This document shows positions 1-8,808 of a DNA stretch of 64,000 nucleotides, one piece after another (the first letter of the stretch is position 1; each line of letters starts with the position of its first letter). The notes beneath the pieces are model-generated. The model worked only from the letters and a program-made list of their open reading frames with translations. It was not told the DNA's origin and did not search any database. Made by a program: the position numbers and the translations under genes. Source of the stretch: Bacteriovorax sp. MedPE-SWde (GTDB lineage: Bacteria; Bdellovibrionota; Bacteriovoracia; Bacteriovoracales; Bacteriovoracaceae); assembly GCA_001874305.1 (NCBI GenBank), contig MPCU01000002.1:124001-188000 (forward strand), read 5' to 3'.

Positions 1-728
1 CAGCGACTAGAGATTATACAAAGACTTCAATTGATAGAACTCACAGATGGCTTGATCGTTGTATCGAGACATGGACTAACCCTAAGCAAGCGCTCTTTGG
101 TATCATTCAAGGTTCAACTTATGATGACTACAGAAAAGAATGTATTGACGAGCTAGTAAAGAGAGACCTACCAGGTTATGCAATTGGTGGAGTATCTGTT
201 GGTGAAGGTCATGACCTCATGGAGAAAATTGTAAAATACGCTGCTCCAAAAATGCCTGCAGACAAGCCTCGCTACGTAATGGGTGTTGGTAATCCAGAAG
301 ACTTACTTATGATCTGGGAAAATGGTGCAGACATGAGCGACTGTATAATACCGACCAAGTTTGGTAGAGGTGGAACACTCTTTACTAATAGAGGAAAAAT
401 CAGAATCAAGCATAAGAACTACAGAAGAGACTTCTTCCCTATTGAGCCAAACTGTAAGTGTTACTGTTGTAAGAATTTTACAAGAGCATATGTAAAACAC
501 TTATTTGATTCAAATGAAATTCTAGGGCAAATCCTAGCGACGATGCACAATATTGAATTCTATAAATCAATGGCAGAAGGTGCGAGAGAAGCAATCCTTG
601 AAGATCGCTACAGTGAGTGGAAGGAAGCTTTCCTTGCAAACTACACTAAGGATGAAGATAAAAGTCCTAAGGGCCCAAAAGGTTCTAAAGGTAAAGACGA
701 TAAAAAGAAAAGTAGAAGAAATAAATAA
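1..728 (+). CDS. tgt: Queuine tRNA-ribosyltransferase, 3' part
   Basis: Exchanges guanine-34 for a queuosine precursor in tRNAs with GUN anticodons. The gene runs in from the left edge; the reading frame is open from base 3, so only the C-terminal part is here. Visible family marks are the GIIQG loop, the GGVSVGE segment, the DCIIPTKFGRGG segment where bacterial enzymes usually read DC-x-x-PTR, and the zinc site C-x-C-x-x-C followed by a histidine (CKCYCC...H). The last 25 residues are a Lys/Gly/Ser-rich tail absent from the E. coli enzyme. It ends at a hairpin terminator shared with convergent serC. Identity is secure; the role of the tail is unknown. Confidence 0.96.
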   Translation, partial: ATRDYTKTSIDRTHRWLDRCIETWTNPKQALFGIIQGSTYDDYRKECIDELVKRDLPGYAIGGVSVGEGHDLMEKIVKYAAPKMPADKPRYVMGVGNPEDLLMIWENGADMSDCIIPTKFGRGGTLFTNRGKIRIKHKNYRRDFFPIEPNCKCYCCKNFTRAYVKHLFDSNEILGQILATMHNIEFYKSMAEGAREAILEDRYSEWKEAFLANYTKDEDKSPKGPKGSKGKDDKKKSRRNK

Positions 729-730
729 AA

Positions 731-758
731 AAAAGGCCCCGAAGATGGGGCCTTTTTT
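731..758. terminator. Bidirectional intrinsic terminator between tgt and serC
   Basis: The arms AAAAGGCCCC (731-740) and GGGGCCTTTT (747-756) pair perfectly around a six-base loop. T-runs follow on both strands, so it can end both convergent genes. Confidence 0.93.
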
Positions 759-759
759 A

Positions 760-1875
760 TTATGCTTGTTCTATTGCAAGATCAATTATTTTAGTTAGTT
801 TTTCTAAGTTTTCAAAACTAACATTATGAAAGAGAGAAATCCTAAACTGATTCTTTCCTAACTTTCTATAAGCATCAATTCCGTAAACGGCCTTTTGGGA
901 TTCAAGAACCTTGATTAAATCCCCTGCAGGATATTTATCATCAACATCAATACATGCTACCGCTGTAGATCTATCTGATTCACCTTTTACATAAGTATCG
1001 AGGTATGGTTTTTCTTGGGCCCAAGAATAAAGCATATCGGCCTTCTTCTGTGCATATTCAATTGCTGAAGAATAACCCCCCTGTGAGTTCATCAATTTTA
1101 CTTGTTCATTTAAGAAGAAGATCGTTGAGATACTTGGAGTATTATATGTTTGGTTTTTTATAGAGTTTGTAATTGCAAGATCCCAACTCATAATCGTTGG
1201 AATATATCTATCAAGCTCAGCAATTTCTTGAGATCTCTTAATGGCCTTTGGAGACATGATCGAAACGAAGAATCCACCTTCAGAAGCAAAAACTTTCTGT
1301 GGTGAAAAGAAGAACACATCTGTTTTTGAAATATCACATGGTATTTGACCTGCACCAGAAGTTGCATCAACAGCAAGAATCGTATCTGCATCAACCTCAG
1401 GAAGATCAATATTTTGAACACCTGTTGAAGTTTCATTTAAAGTCATTGCAATAAAGTCAGAACCATCAACATTTGATGCCTTACTTCCATGACCGTAGTC
1501 ACCTGCAATATTCTCTGATTCAATCCATGGAATATTAGCATGGGACTTATACCACTTAGAAGAGAACTCTCCACATGTAAAATGTGAACTCTTCTTTCTT
1601 ACAAGACCAAGTCCAATCATATCAAAAAGAAAGGTTGCTCCACCATTTCCAATAACAATTTCATAATCAGAAGGTACATTAAAGAATGTTCTAATCCCTT
1701 CTTGCATTTCCTTAACAAGGTTTTTAACAGCAGGTTTTCTGTGACTTGTTCCTAGTAGCTCTGTTCCAGTCTCTGCAAGTTTAGTCATAAACTCAACAGG
1801 AACTAAAGATGGACCACTTCCAAATCTTGGATCAGTTGGTCTAAGTTCTTGCGGGATGTTAAAATTTTCAAACAT
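760..1875 (-). CDS. serC: Phosphoserine aminotransferase (class V)
   Basis: PLP enzyme of serine biosynthesis that converts 3-phosphohydroxypyruvate and glutamate to phosphoserine; cytoplasmic. The 371-residue protein has the class V fold marks: GSGP-like start, T-S-H-R-K-P, IGNGGATFLFD, VDATSGAGQ, and the Schiff-base lysine K194 in SPQKVFASEGG. Overall it looks closer to the actinobacterial-type SerC subfamily than to the E. coli type; that is my reading of the motifs, not a search result. It stands alone and ends at a terminator shared with tgt. An alanine:glyoxylate-type aminotransferase is the main alternative. Confidence 0.9.
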   Translation of the reverse strand: MFENFNIPQELRPTDPRFGSGPSLVPVEFMTKLAETGTELLGTSHRKPAVKNLVKEMQEGIRTFFNVPSDYEIVIGNGGATFLFDMIGLGLVRKKSSHFTCGEFSSKWYKSHANIPWIESENIAGDYGHGSKASNVDGSDFIAMTLNETSTGVQNIDLPEVDADTILAVDATSGAGQIPCDISKTDVFFFSPQKVFASEGGFFVSIMSPKAIKRSQEIAELDRYIPTIMSWDLAITNSIKNQTYNTPSISTIFFLNEQVKLMNSQGGYSSAIEYAQKKADMLYSWAQEKPYLDTYVKGESDRSTAVACIDVDDKYPAGDLIKVLESQKAVYGIDAYRKLGKNQFRISLFHNVSFENLEKLTKIIDLAIEQA

Positions 1876-1980
1876 ATATCTTCCTTCTTTAAGTGTTTCA
1901 GTGACATTTTATGAAAAAAGGAGCTCTTTGCATATGTAAAAGTTGTTGCCACATCCAAGACATCTTGAAAATATATTGAG

Positions 1981-2559
1981 ATGAAAATATTCAAAATGAT
2001 TTTAGTCCTGGTGGTGACAATAAACGCCCACAGCGTATTTTTTAAAAGCTGGTCAATTGGAGGCGGGACTGTTTCCGAGCAAATTGGACAAGTACAAGAG
2101 GATCTTGATGGTGAAACAAATGGACTAGAATTTAATCCATTTGCAAGGATCACAACAATCTCAGATTCATTCTTTGGCCATGATCTTATTAGTGAGTTTG
2201 GTATAACAACTCCAAGAAGTAGTCGTGATAGTGATGTCACGACAATGAACTATTGGCTCAATTTTCTCTTTTCAAAAGACTATGGATTTATAAGACCTCA
2301 GTATGGTGCGGGAATGTACTTCACGAGACTCAGCATGGATGGAACTCCTCAGGACCTATCTAACGGTGGAGATCCTCAGACATTTCAAACACCAAACGGG
2401 TCGGCCATAGCAGGAAATATTACTCTTATCCTTGGTCTTGATATCGATCTCCCTCAAGAGCTATATTTTAACCTTCAAGCAATGGTTCTTAACCCAGAAG
2501 ATAGTGTCGAGCGTGCATTTAATATATTGGCCTCTATTAATTATGATCTAGGAATGTAA
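1981..2559 (+). CDS. Exported barrel-like protein of unknown function
   Basis: The 192-residue product starts with a short hydrophobic segment (about residues 4-18) that can serve as a signal peptide. The rest alternates polar and hydrophobic residues with many Gly, Tyr, Phe and Thr, and ends in strand-like segments (ILGLDIDLPQELYFNLQAM, ILASINYDLGM), as expected for a small outer-membrane beta-barrel. I recognise no family. The next gene, a secreted metalloprotease, starts two bases after its stop codon, so the pair is likely co-transcribed and may work together at the cell surface. Confidence 0.6.
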   Translation: MKIFKMILVLVVTINAHSVFFKSWSIGGGTVSEQIGQVQEDLDGETNGLEFNPFARITTISDSFFGHDLISEFGITTPRSSRDSDVTTMNYWLNFLFSKDYGFIRPQYGAGMYFTRLSMDGTPQDLSNGGDPQTFQTPNGSAIAGNITLILGLDIDLPQELYFNLQAMVLNPEDSVERAFNILASINYDLGM

Positions 2560-2560
2560 G

Positions 2561-3334
2561 ATGAAAAAAATATTACTACTTCTCTTAATCTCAAGTTACA
2601 CATATGCTTTCACACTAGTAGGAAGTTCAATTGCCGTTTTTGAAGAAGGTGACATTACTGTTAACGTTGGCGCCCAAGCGTGTACAAACGTTACAGATTC
2701 TCCTGACGAACTCCTCAATCTTGTCAGTGAAGCAACAGAGAAGTTTTGGAATAGGGTTTCTACGAGTGAGTTAGAGCTTCAAGTAGGATCACTGCAAACT
2801 ATTTCCGCTTCATTTTACACAGATCAAATTTGTAGCTCAGGTGCCGGTTGTGTTCCAGCAGTAAGCTCGGGAATCTTAATAGTCTGTAATAGTAATACAA
2901 CAACATTTAATTCCGCGTCTAAGCTTGCCGTTGCACTTCCTAACAATGTCTCGGGAAGTAATATAGTAGGTGCTATAGTTGCAATCAACGATGCTGCAGG
3001 TACTTCATTTAATACACAAACTAGAGAAGAGAAAATCTCTGTTCTCGCACATGAAATAGGACATGCGTTTGGACTTGGTCATTCTAAATTTAAAGACTCT
3101 CTTATGTTCCCGGCAAATCAATCAGGTAGAACAAATCTAGGTAGAGATGACTGGGATGGGGCCACTTTCCTCTATCCTAAAGAACAAGGGCCAATGGGAC
3201 TTTGCGGTACTACTACTGACGTAAGTAAGTCTGGGCCAGGTAATTATCCTACTGTACTACTTTTATTATTTGGATTATTTCTTATAGGTAACCAAATTAT
3301 GAGAGGTAAGAAGCTTTTTGTTAAAATAAATTAA
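2561..3334 (+). CDS. Secreted matrixin-like zinc metalloprotease (M10 type)
   Basis: The 257-residue protein has a clear signal peptide (MKKILLLLLISSYTYA) and the metzincin zinc site HEIGHAFGLGH with zinc ligands H164, H168 and H174 and catalytic E165. A Met-turn candidate follows (DSLMFP). Four cysteines in the mature domain suggest disulfides. A hydrophobic stretch near the C-terminus (TVLLLLFGLFLIG) followed by basic residues looks like a membrane anchor or sorting tail. It is coupled to the upstream barrel protein. In a predator such an enzyme could digest prey envelope or periplasmic protein, but that role is inferred only from context. Confidence 0.88.
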   Translation: MKKILLLLLISSYTYAFTLVGSSIAVFEEGDITVNVGAQACTNVTDSPDELLNLVSEATEKFWNRVSTSELELQVGSLQTISASFYTDQICSSGAGCVPAVSSGILIVCNSNTTTFNSASKLAVALPNNVSGSNIVGAIVAINDAAGTSFNTQTREEKISVLAHEIGHAFGLGHSKFKDSLMFPANQSGRTNLGRDDWDGATFLYPKEQGPMGLCGTTTDVSKSGPGNYPTVLLLLFGLFLIGNQIMRGKKLFVKIN

Positions 3335-3370
3335 TAATTATCAATTTATTTCCCTTAAGTTTTTGAAAAT

Positions 3371-3517
3371 ATGTCCGAAAAGGTAGTTGATATGAAAACT
3401 ACCGGAATGAAAGTTATATTTTTAATTATTGGACTCTTTATCTTTAAGATATCTGTTGCGGATACTGTAAGATTAAATCAAAATCAAAAGACGTCTTCAG
3501 TTAGAATTGGAAAATAG
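3371..3517 (+). CDS. Possible small exported protein
   Basis: A 48-codon frame, or 41 codons from the internal ATG at 3392, which has AGG about eight bases upstream. It encodes a signal-like hydrophobic segment (VIFLIIGLFIFKISVA) and a short polar tail. It lies after the metalloprotease and its 3' end overlaps the stop of convergent murD by about 20 bases. No family is recognised. Support is only the signal-peptide shape and the position, so it may be spurious. Confidence 0.3.
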   Translation: MSEKVVDMKTTGMKVIFLIIGLFIFKISVADTVRLNQNQKTSSVRIGK

Positions 3518-4831
3518 CCTCGAAAAGAGCTCACCTCTTTCAATATAATTTTTAAATTGATCAAATGATGGAAATGCTGGCGAAAACAGTAGCGTTCCTC
3601 CTTTATCCTTACTCATTTTATCTACTTCGACCTTGAGTTTCTCAAGGGTCTCTACATATTCACAATCATATGTTTTACTAAGTGTTGATAATAGTGCCTG
3701 TCCCGACTCTCCAATAAGAAATACTTTTTCTATATTTTCTTTAAAAGGATCAAGTACTTCTACTCTACTGTCTCCCTCTCCTCTTAGCTGACCACCAAGA
3801 ACTAAGGTAACACGACCTTCATCTTTTACACCGTTTAAAGCTGTTTCTGTCGCTTCCCAGTTAGTACTCTTTGCATCGTTAAAAACTTTTAATGATCTAT
3901 ATTCACCAATGAACTCTAATCGATACTCAACACCACTAAATGTATTTACTGCTGACTGTAGTGCTTTGTGAGATCCACCAAACTTTGTCCACATCTTATA
4001 GACCATATAGAGGTTCTTTAAATTATGTTCACCATAGATCTTTAACTGACTTAGGTCTAAAGTACTTTCAAGCTCTGACTTTATTTGAGAGATGTTTTCA
4101 AATGAAAGCTCTTCATAATCATTAACTTCAGGAGCAGGAAGCCCAAGCTCATCCCAAAGACCGATTGGCCAAAAAGAGAAGTCTCCATCGGACATATTCT
4201 TGAATATTTCTTTTTTAGCGTTAGCGTAGTCACTAAGAAGATTATATCTTTCACCATGGCTAAAAGTTATATTGAGAATTGATGCGACTTTAGGTCTAAA
4301 GTCACGAATCGACTCAAGTTGAAAACTTGAAAGTTCTAAGATAATTCCCCACGCTTGCTCACGGGAACCAGATAATCTCTCATATATATAATCACAAAAT
4401 GGTGTTCCAATATTTCCACCAACAAAGTAAGGCCTTCCTTCATGTTTAAAACACTCTTCAAGAAAACTAACTGTCGTAGTTTTACCATTTGTTCCTGTGA
4501 TTCCCATGACTGGCGCATCAGCGTATTGCCAGGCCAGCTCTATTTCGCACCAGATGGGAGCAGAGATACCTTCAAGTAGAGGTATTTCTCTAGCAATCCC
4601 CGGAGAGAGTATAATAAGGTCTGATGATTTAACCGCCTCAAAAGCGGCCGGATCATCTTGTGAAATAAGCTTATTTTCATCCATATGAGATAGAATTGGA
4701 TTCTTACCCCAAAAACTCTTATCCCCTTGGCTAATAACATGAACATCTTTTTTTAAATGATTTAACAATCTTACAGCAGATAGCCCAGACTTCCCCATTC
4801 CAATAACTGTAATCCTATTATATTTATCCAT
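3497..4831 (-). CDS. murD: UDP-N-acetylmuramoylalanine-D-glutamate ligase
   Basis: ATP-dependent ligase that adds D-glutamate to UDP-MurNAc-L-Ala in the cytoplasm during peptidoglycan synthesis. The N-terminal domain has a Rossmann-like VIGMGKSG loop, the central domain the Mur P-loop GTNGKTTT (about residues 113-120), and the C-terminal domain the usual FNDAKSTN and LFSPAFPSFD segments. A longer frame starts at 4855, but I chose the ATG at 4831 because GGGTGA precedes it at good spacing and the protein then begins normally. It is solitary here, not within an mra/mur cluster, and is divergent from the methyltransferase gene. Confidence 0.95.
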   Translation of the reverse strand: MDKYNRITVIGMGKSGLSAVRLLNHLKKDVHVISQGDKSFWGKNPILSHMDENKLISQDDPAAFEAVKSSDLIILSPGIAREIPLLEGISAPIWCEIELAWQYADAPVMGITGTNGKTTTVSFLEECFKHEGRPYFVGGNIGTPFCDYIYERLSGSREQAWGIILELSSFQLESIRDFRPKVASILNITFSHGERYNLLSDYANAKKEIFKNMSDGDFSFWPIGLWDELGLPAPEVNDYEELSFENISQIKSELESTLDLSQLKIYGEHNLKNLYMVYKMWTKFGGSHKALQSAVNTFSGVEYRLEFIGEYRSLKVFNDAKSTNWEATETALNGVKDEGRVTLVLGGQLRGEGDSRVEVLDPFKENIEKVFLIGESGQALLSTLSKTYDCEYVETLEKLKVEVDKMSKDKGGTLLFSPAFPSFDQFKNYIERGELFSRLFSNSN

Positions 4832-4892
4832 AATATCACCCAAATGTTCATTCAATTTGCATTATTTCTTTAATAAAGATATTAACATTATC

Positions 4893-6134
4893 ATGAACTA
4901 TAGGGAACAATTTGACCAGATTTCAACGTTTTTAGCACCTCTTAAAAAGATGTGGGAAAACGAGATCCTATGTCTATACCCTAACGACCTTGACTGCTTT
5001 AACACTGAATGGATGAGGCAGCTAGCAAGTCTCAATGAAGAAGAATTATGGCAAGTTGACTGTCATGCAAACTACTCAGTTTTAAAAGAGAGTGAGTTTG
5101 CAAAATGGATAGAAACAATCCAAGAACTCTCAATAATTGAACAATCACAAAAGAATAAAACAACTGACCTTCCCGACTGGGCCTTTAATAAAGTAAAGGG
5201 GAAGAAGAGACACGAGATACTAATTCTCGCAGAAGTTTTTAAGAAGATCCAAGACGCAAAACCATTTTCACATCTTGTTGATATAGGTGGCGGTGTAGGT
5301 CACCTCGCTAGAATCATGGCACACTATAAGGGCATCGAATGTATCAGCCTTGACATAAATGAAGAGTTTCAAAAATTCGGAACAAAACGAATGGAGAAAT
5401 ATCCAAGGCCAAGTGGTGCAAAGGAAGTCTCATTTATAACTCATGATTTTACTGAGGAACTTGAAGGTGACCTCACAAAGAAAATATTTTCTAAAGATTC
5501 GTTCTCTCTTGGACTTCATACTTGTGGCCCTCTAGCAAATAGACATATTGATTGTGCAATAAGAAATGAGACAAGGGGTCTATTAAACTTTGGATGTTGC
5601 TATAATAGACTCGATCCCAAAACCGATATCAATCTCAGCTCACATGCTCAGGAAAATGGACTAAGAGGCCTAAATCACTTTAGCTTTACTCTTGCTACAA
5701 GAGGACACTCATCAATGAATTTTGAGGATTTTAAGCATAAGAGACGTGTGAAGAATTATAGATATGCTCTTCATCTTTTCTTACATGATGAGATGGGTAT
5801 CAAAGGGTTAACACCAGTTGGTGATTCACATCAAAGAGATTACTGGGCAAGCTTCAGCTCTTACGCTCAAAAGAAACTTGATGGTAAAGAAATTAAGTAT
5901 GATTGGAGCAGTGATCAGTTTGATGAATTTTATAGTTCTAAAGAGACTCAAGAAACACTTGATAAGTTATTCTACGCAAATATTATTAGGTGGCAGTTAG
6001 GTCGTATACTTGAATTATACATTCTCTTAGACAGGGTTCTCTATATACAAGAGCAAGGTAAGACACCTCAACTTCTTAAGTTCTTCGATGAAGAACTATC
6101 TCCAAGAAATATTGGTGTCCTCTTTACTGAATAA
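4893..6134 (+). CDS. METTL25-like SAM-dependent methyltransferase
   Basis: The 413-residue protein has the class I SAM-binding loop VDIGGGVGHLARIM (about residues 130-145), LGLHTCGPLA and NFGCCYN. The last two match the signature of the Methyltransf_32 family, which includes eukaryotic METTL25/METTL25B. The basic segment KVKGKKRHEI just before the SAM loop is also typical. The substrate is unknown to me; an RNA or protein target is possible. The ATG at 4893 was preferred over an upstream TTG at 4857 although neither has a strong ribosome site. It is divergent from murD, 61 bases apart. Confidence 0.75.
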   Translation: MNYREQFDQISTFLAPLKKMWENEILCLYPNDLDCFNTEWMRQLASLNEEELWQVDCHANYSVLKESEFAKWIETIQELSIIEQSQKNKTTDLPDWAFNKVKGKKRHEILILAEVFKKIQDAKPFSHLVDIGGGVGHLARIMAHYKGIECISLDINEEFQKFGTKRMEKYPRPSGAKEVSFITHDFTEELEGDLTKKIFSKDSFSLGLHTCGPLANRHIDCAIRNETRGLLNFGCCYNRLDPKTDINLSSHAQENGLRGLNHFSFTLATRGHSSMNFEDFKHKRRVKNYRYALHLFLHDEMGIKGLTPVGDSHQRDYWASFSSYAQKKLDGKEIKYDWSSDQFDEFYSSKETQETLDKLFYANIIRWQLGRILELYILLDRVLYIQEQGKTPQLLKFFDEELSPRNIGVLFTE

Positions 6135-6138
6135 GAAA

Positions 6139-6498
6139 TTACTTTCTATTAGCTATATACTGACAAGATTGAAATACAATCTTTTCTATCGTGTCTTCTG
6201 AGTGATCTGCATCACATTCCCACTCTGCAGGAATTCTTTCAACAATTACTGTCGCGGCACCTTTAGAAATCAGCTTACATGTTAGAAAAGATTCAAATAT
6301 TGAAAGGTCACTACTAGGACATTTCTCTTCAATTTTTGTTACTTCTCTAAGGTCAGCTAAGATTGCTTCAGGATTCTCACATTTAAGAGATGTTGAAATT
6401 GTTTCTGTAGCAACTTCAATACCTTTTTCAGCAACAGTACACATTAGAGATGCCTGAGCTGAAAAAGTTAGAACACATGCTAAAATAATTTTCTTCAT
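6139..6498 (-). CDS. Small exported cysteine-containing protein
   Basis: A 119-residue protein with a signal peptide (MKKIILACVLTFSAQA) and, in the mature part, about six cysteines spread over a mostly acidic helical sequence, suggesting a disulfide-stabilised periplasmic protein. No family is recognised. It lies 4 bases from the convergent methyltransferase stop and downstream of the helicase gene on the same strand (34-base gap), so it may be read from the helicase promoter. Confidence 0.65.
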   Translation of the reverse strand: MKKIILACVLTFSAQASLMCTVAEKGIEVATETISTSLKCENPEAILADLREVTKIEEKCPSSDLSIFESFLTCKLISKGAATVIVERIPAEWECDADHSEDTIEKIVFQSCQYIANRK

Positions 6499-6532
6499 TA
6501 CTTCCTCCGTGAAATATATGAATTATTATGAT

Positions 6533-8569
6533 TTATTTAAAACTAAGTTCAATATTTTTAAATCTTCCCTCTCCAATTGAAGAAGAAGTAATTTCTTTAT
6601 CATCTTGGAAATACTGATGAATGATTCTTCTCTCTTTTGCATTAAGAGGCTTTAGTTTTACAGGTGCTTTCGAAGAGATAACTTTCTCTCTCATCTTCTT
6701 TGCAAGATTTCTAAGCTTACCTTCATCAAAGTTAGACTTTGGTTTACCACCTGGTTTTCCATTTCTACTACCAGGCCTTCCACCCTTACCAGCGTTATCT
6801 CTTTGAATAAAAGATTTAACCTGAATTTTAAGAGAGCTTGGAATTTCAATTTTAGAAGCTAGGTAGTCTCTAATAACTTTATCAAGGAACTTTAAGAGTT
6901 CTCCATTATTTGAGAGAAGTGCATCCTGATCCTTCCCACTAAAGCTAACCATAAGACTATCTGGTCTATAAGAAATTTTAATATAGAGATTTAATCCTGC
7001 ATTCTTAAGAGTCTTAATTAAAAATGGTAATAGAATTCTCTTATAGATTGGCTTAACAAAGAATTTATACTTATTCTTTCTAGCACCAAAGAAAATAAAT
7101 CTCTTAGAACCCTTTTTAACAAGGTCATGTCCAAGAAGAACATTATCTTCAATATTTAAGCTCTTCATCGCTGTTTTCTTCGAACTTGGAAGATCGTGTG
7201 TTGAAAGCTCAATATGTTTCGCGGCACTACTATTAGTATGCTCGATACCACTTTTCATTATTAGTTCTTTAAAGCTAGAAATATCAACTGCTGGGATTTC
7301 TTGTCTTCTTGGCTTCTTATCTCTGTCAGCATATTTAGAAGGTCTTACCTTAAGAGTCTTTCTCTCAATGAATGGCTTTCTACAAATATCCTTTGCAAAG
7401 TCCGCTTCAGTGATTTCGATTTTTTCAATTTCATCTTCAACAAGTTTTGTAATTGGATCTAAGTACTCACAGTCCTCATGTGCACAGAAACTAATTGCGT
7501 GACCTTTTTCACCGGCACGACCAGTTCTCCCTATACGGTGAACATAGTTAGCAGCTTCTTGAGGAAGGTCATAGTTAATAACTAGTTGAACATTCTTTAT
7601 ATCGAGACCTCTTGCCGCAACATCAGTACAAACAAGAATAGTCGTCTTCTTTTCTCTAAAGTCTTTAATAAGTTGAGTTCTCTTACCTTGAGCAAGCTTT
7701 CCAGAAATAGGCATTGCCTTGAAGTCCATCATCTTTAACCATTCTGCAACAGTATGCGTTTGCATCTGAGTGTTACAGAAAACAATCGCGTATGGATCTT
7801 CTTCTTTTCTAAGTATATTTACAAGAAGAGGAAACTTTTCTTCTCGTGTAATCATTGCAAGTTTATGATCAATATTCTCTACAAGTAAGCTGTCGACATT
7901 AAGACGTAGCTCTTCAGGCATAGAACCAAATTTATAAGCCGTTCCTAAAACGTCTTGGTTACTAGTTGCTGAAAGCATTACTAGTTGACGATTGTCTTTT
8001 ACTTTACCAAGCAGAAACTCAATATCTTTTTTGAAACCCATATCAAATAGTCTATCGGCTTCATCAAAAACAACACTATTACAGAAGTCGATGAAGACAG
8101 CTTCTTGTTTTACAAGGTCAACAAGACGGCCAGGAGTTGCAACAACTACATGAACACCATTATCAAGCTTCTCTTTTTGTTTTTCAATCGACTCACCACC
8201 GATAACACAGCAAGAGTCTACACCAAGGTCATAACCAATCTTTTCGATAATACTATGAGTTTGTTGTGCCAATTCCCTTGTAGGGCTTAAGATCACATAG
8301 TGTGCTTCTTTTGCATATATTTCATCTGAATCATTATCTCTCATGATTTGTTCAATCATTGGAATAACAAATGCCCCAGTTTTTCCACTACCTGTTTCGG
8401 CCTGTGCAAAAATATCTTTCCCATCTAATATTGGTGCTAGAGTTAGTTCTTGAATTTCAGAAATACTTTCAAATCCAATTTTATTTAATTGCTCTACGAG
8501 TCTTTGGTCGAGTCCAAGCTCGCTAAATTTCTTTGTTGTTTCGATTTTATAATCCTTTAAAAATGTCAT
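6533..8569 (-). CDS. DEAD-box RNA helicase fused to a Jag/KhpB-type KH-R3H module
   Basis: 678 residues. The first 390 are a complete DEAD-box core: AETGSGKT (57-64), PTREL, TPGRL, DEAD (169-172), SAT (200-202), ARGLD and HRIGRTGR (344-351). The remainder is not a simple basic tail. Residues about 485-505 carry the GSKRFIFFGARKNK linker typical of Jag. About 511-590 match a type II KH domain, with its GxxG loop changed to SNNG. After a Gly/Lys/Arg linker, about 617-678 form an R3H domain (KPLNAKERRIIHQ, DDKEITSSSIGEGR). Jag/KhpB is an RNA-binding protein normally encoded alone near yidC. The fusion suggests an RNA helicase targeted by its own KH-R3H arm. It is monocistronic or leads the small exported gene downstream. 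Confidence 0.93.
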   Translation of the reverse strand: MTFLKDYKIETTKKFSELGLDQRLVEQLNKIGFESISEIQELTLAPILDGKDIFAQAETGSGKTGAFVIPMIEQIMRDNDSDEIYAKEAHYVILSPTRELAQQTHSIIEKIGYDLGVDSCCVIGGESIEKQKEKLDNGVHVVVATPGRLVDLVKQEAVFIDFCNSVVFDEADRLFDMGFKKDIEFLLGKVKDNRQLVMLSATSNQDVLGTAYKFGSMPEELRLNVDSLLVENIDHKLAMITREEKFPLLVNILRKEEDPYAIVFCNTQMQTHTVAEWLKMMDFKAMPISGKLAQGKRTQLIKDFREKKTTILVCTDVAARGLDIKNVQLVINYDLPQEAANYVHRIGRTGRAGEKGHAISFCAHEDCEYLDPITKLVEDEIEKIEITEADFAKDICRKPFIERKTLKVRPSKYADRDKKPRRQEIPAVDISSFKELIMKSGIEHTNSSAAKHIELSTHDLPSSKKTAMKSLNIEDNVLLGHDLVKKGSKRFIFFGARKNKYKFFVKPIYKRILLPFLIKTLKNAGLNLYIKISYRPDSLMVSFSGKDQDALLSNNGELLKFLDKVIRDYLASKIEIPSSLKIQVKSFIQRDNAGKGGRPGSRNGKPGGKPKSNFDEGKLRNLAKKMREKVISSKAPVKLKPLNAKERRIIHQYFQDDKEITSSSIGEGRFKNIELSFK

Positions 8570-8808
8570 TTCTTTTATTGTATTATACGCTAGATGAGCT
8601 CATATGGCCTCGAATAGTTGATCTCAACGCTTAAAAACACCACAATTCCATCTTTATAGTCATAAAATATCAACATAAGACAAGTAGTCACAGCGCACAA
8701 CAAACCATGCGCTTTGCACAAGTCTCCCATGAAGAACTTTTTGCACATGACGAAGTGCTTCAAAAAAACTGTAGTAAAATTAATTAAACCATTACCAATA
8801 AGAGATAT
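8570..8808. promoter_or_regulatory. Divergent intergenic region with a direct repeat
   Basis: This 239-base gap separates the helicase gene from the divergent TIGR02147 gene, so both promoters should lie here. The octamer TTTGCACA occurs twice on the plus strand, at 8713-8720 and 8740-8747, start to start 27 bases apart. That may be a pair of regulator sites facing the TIGR02147 gene or chance in AT-rich DNA. No convincing coding frame or RNA gene is seen. Confidence 0.35.
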
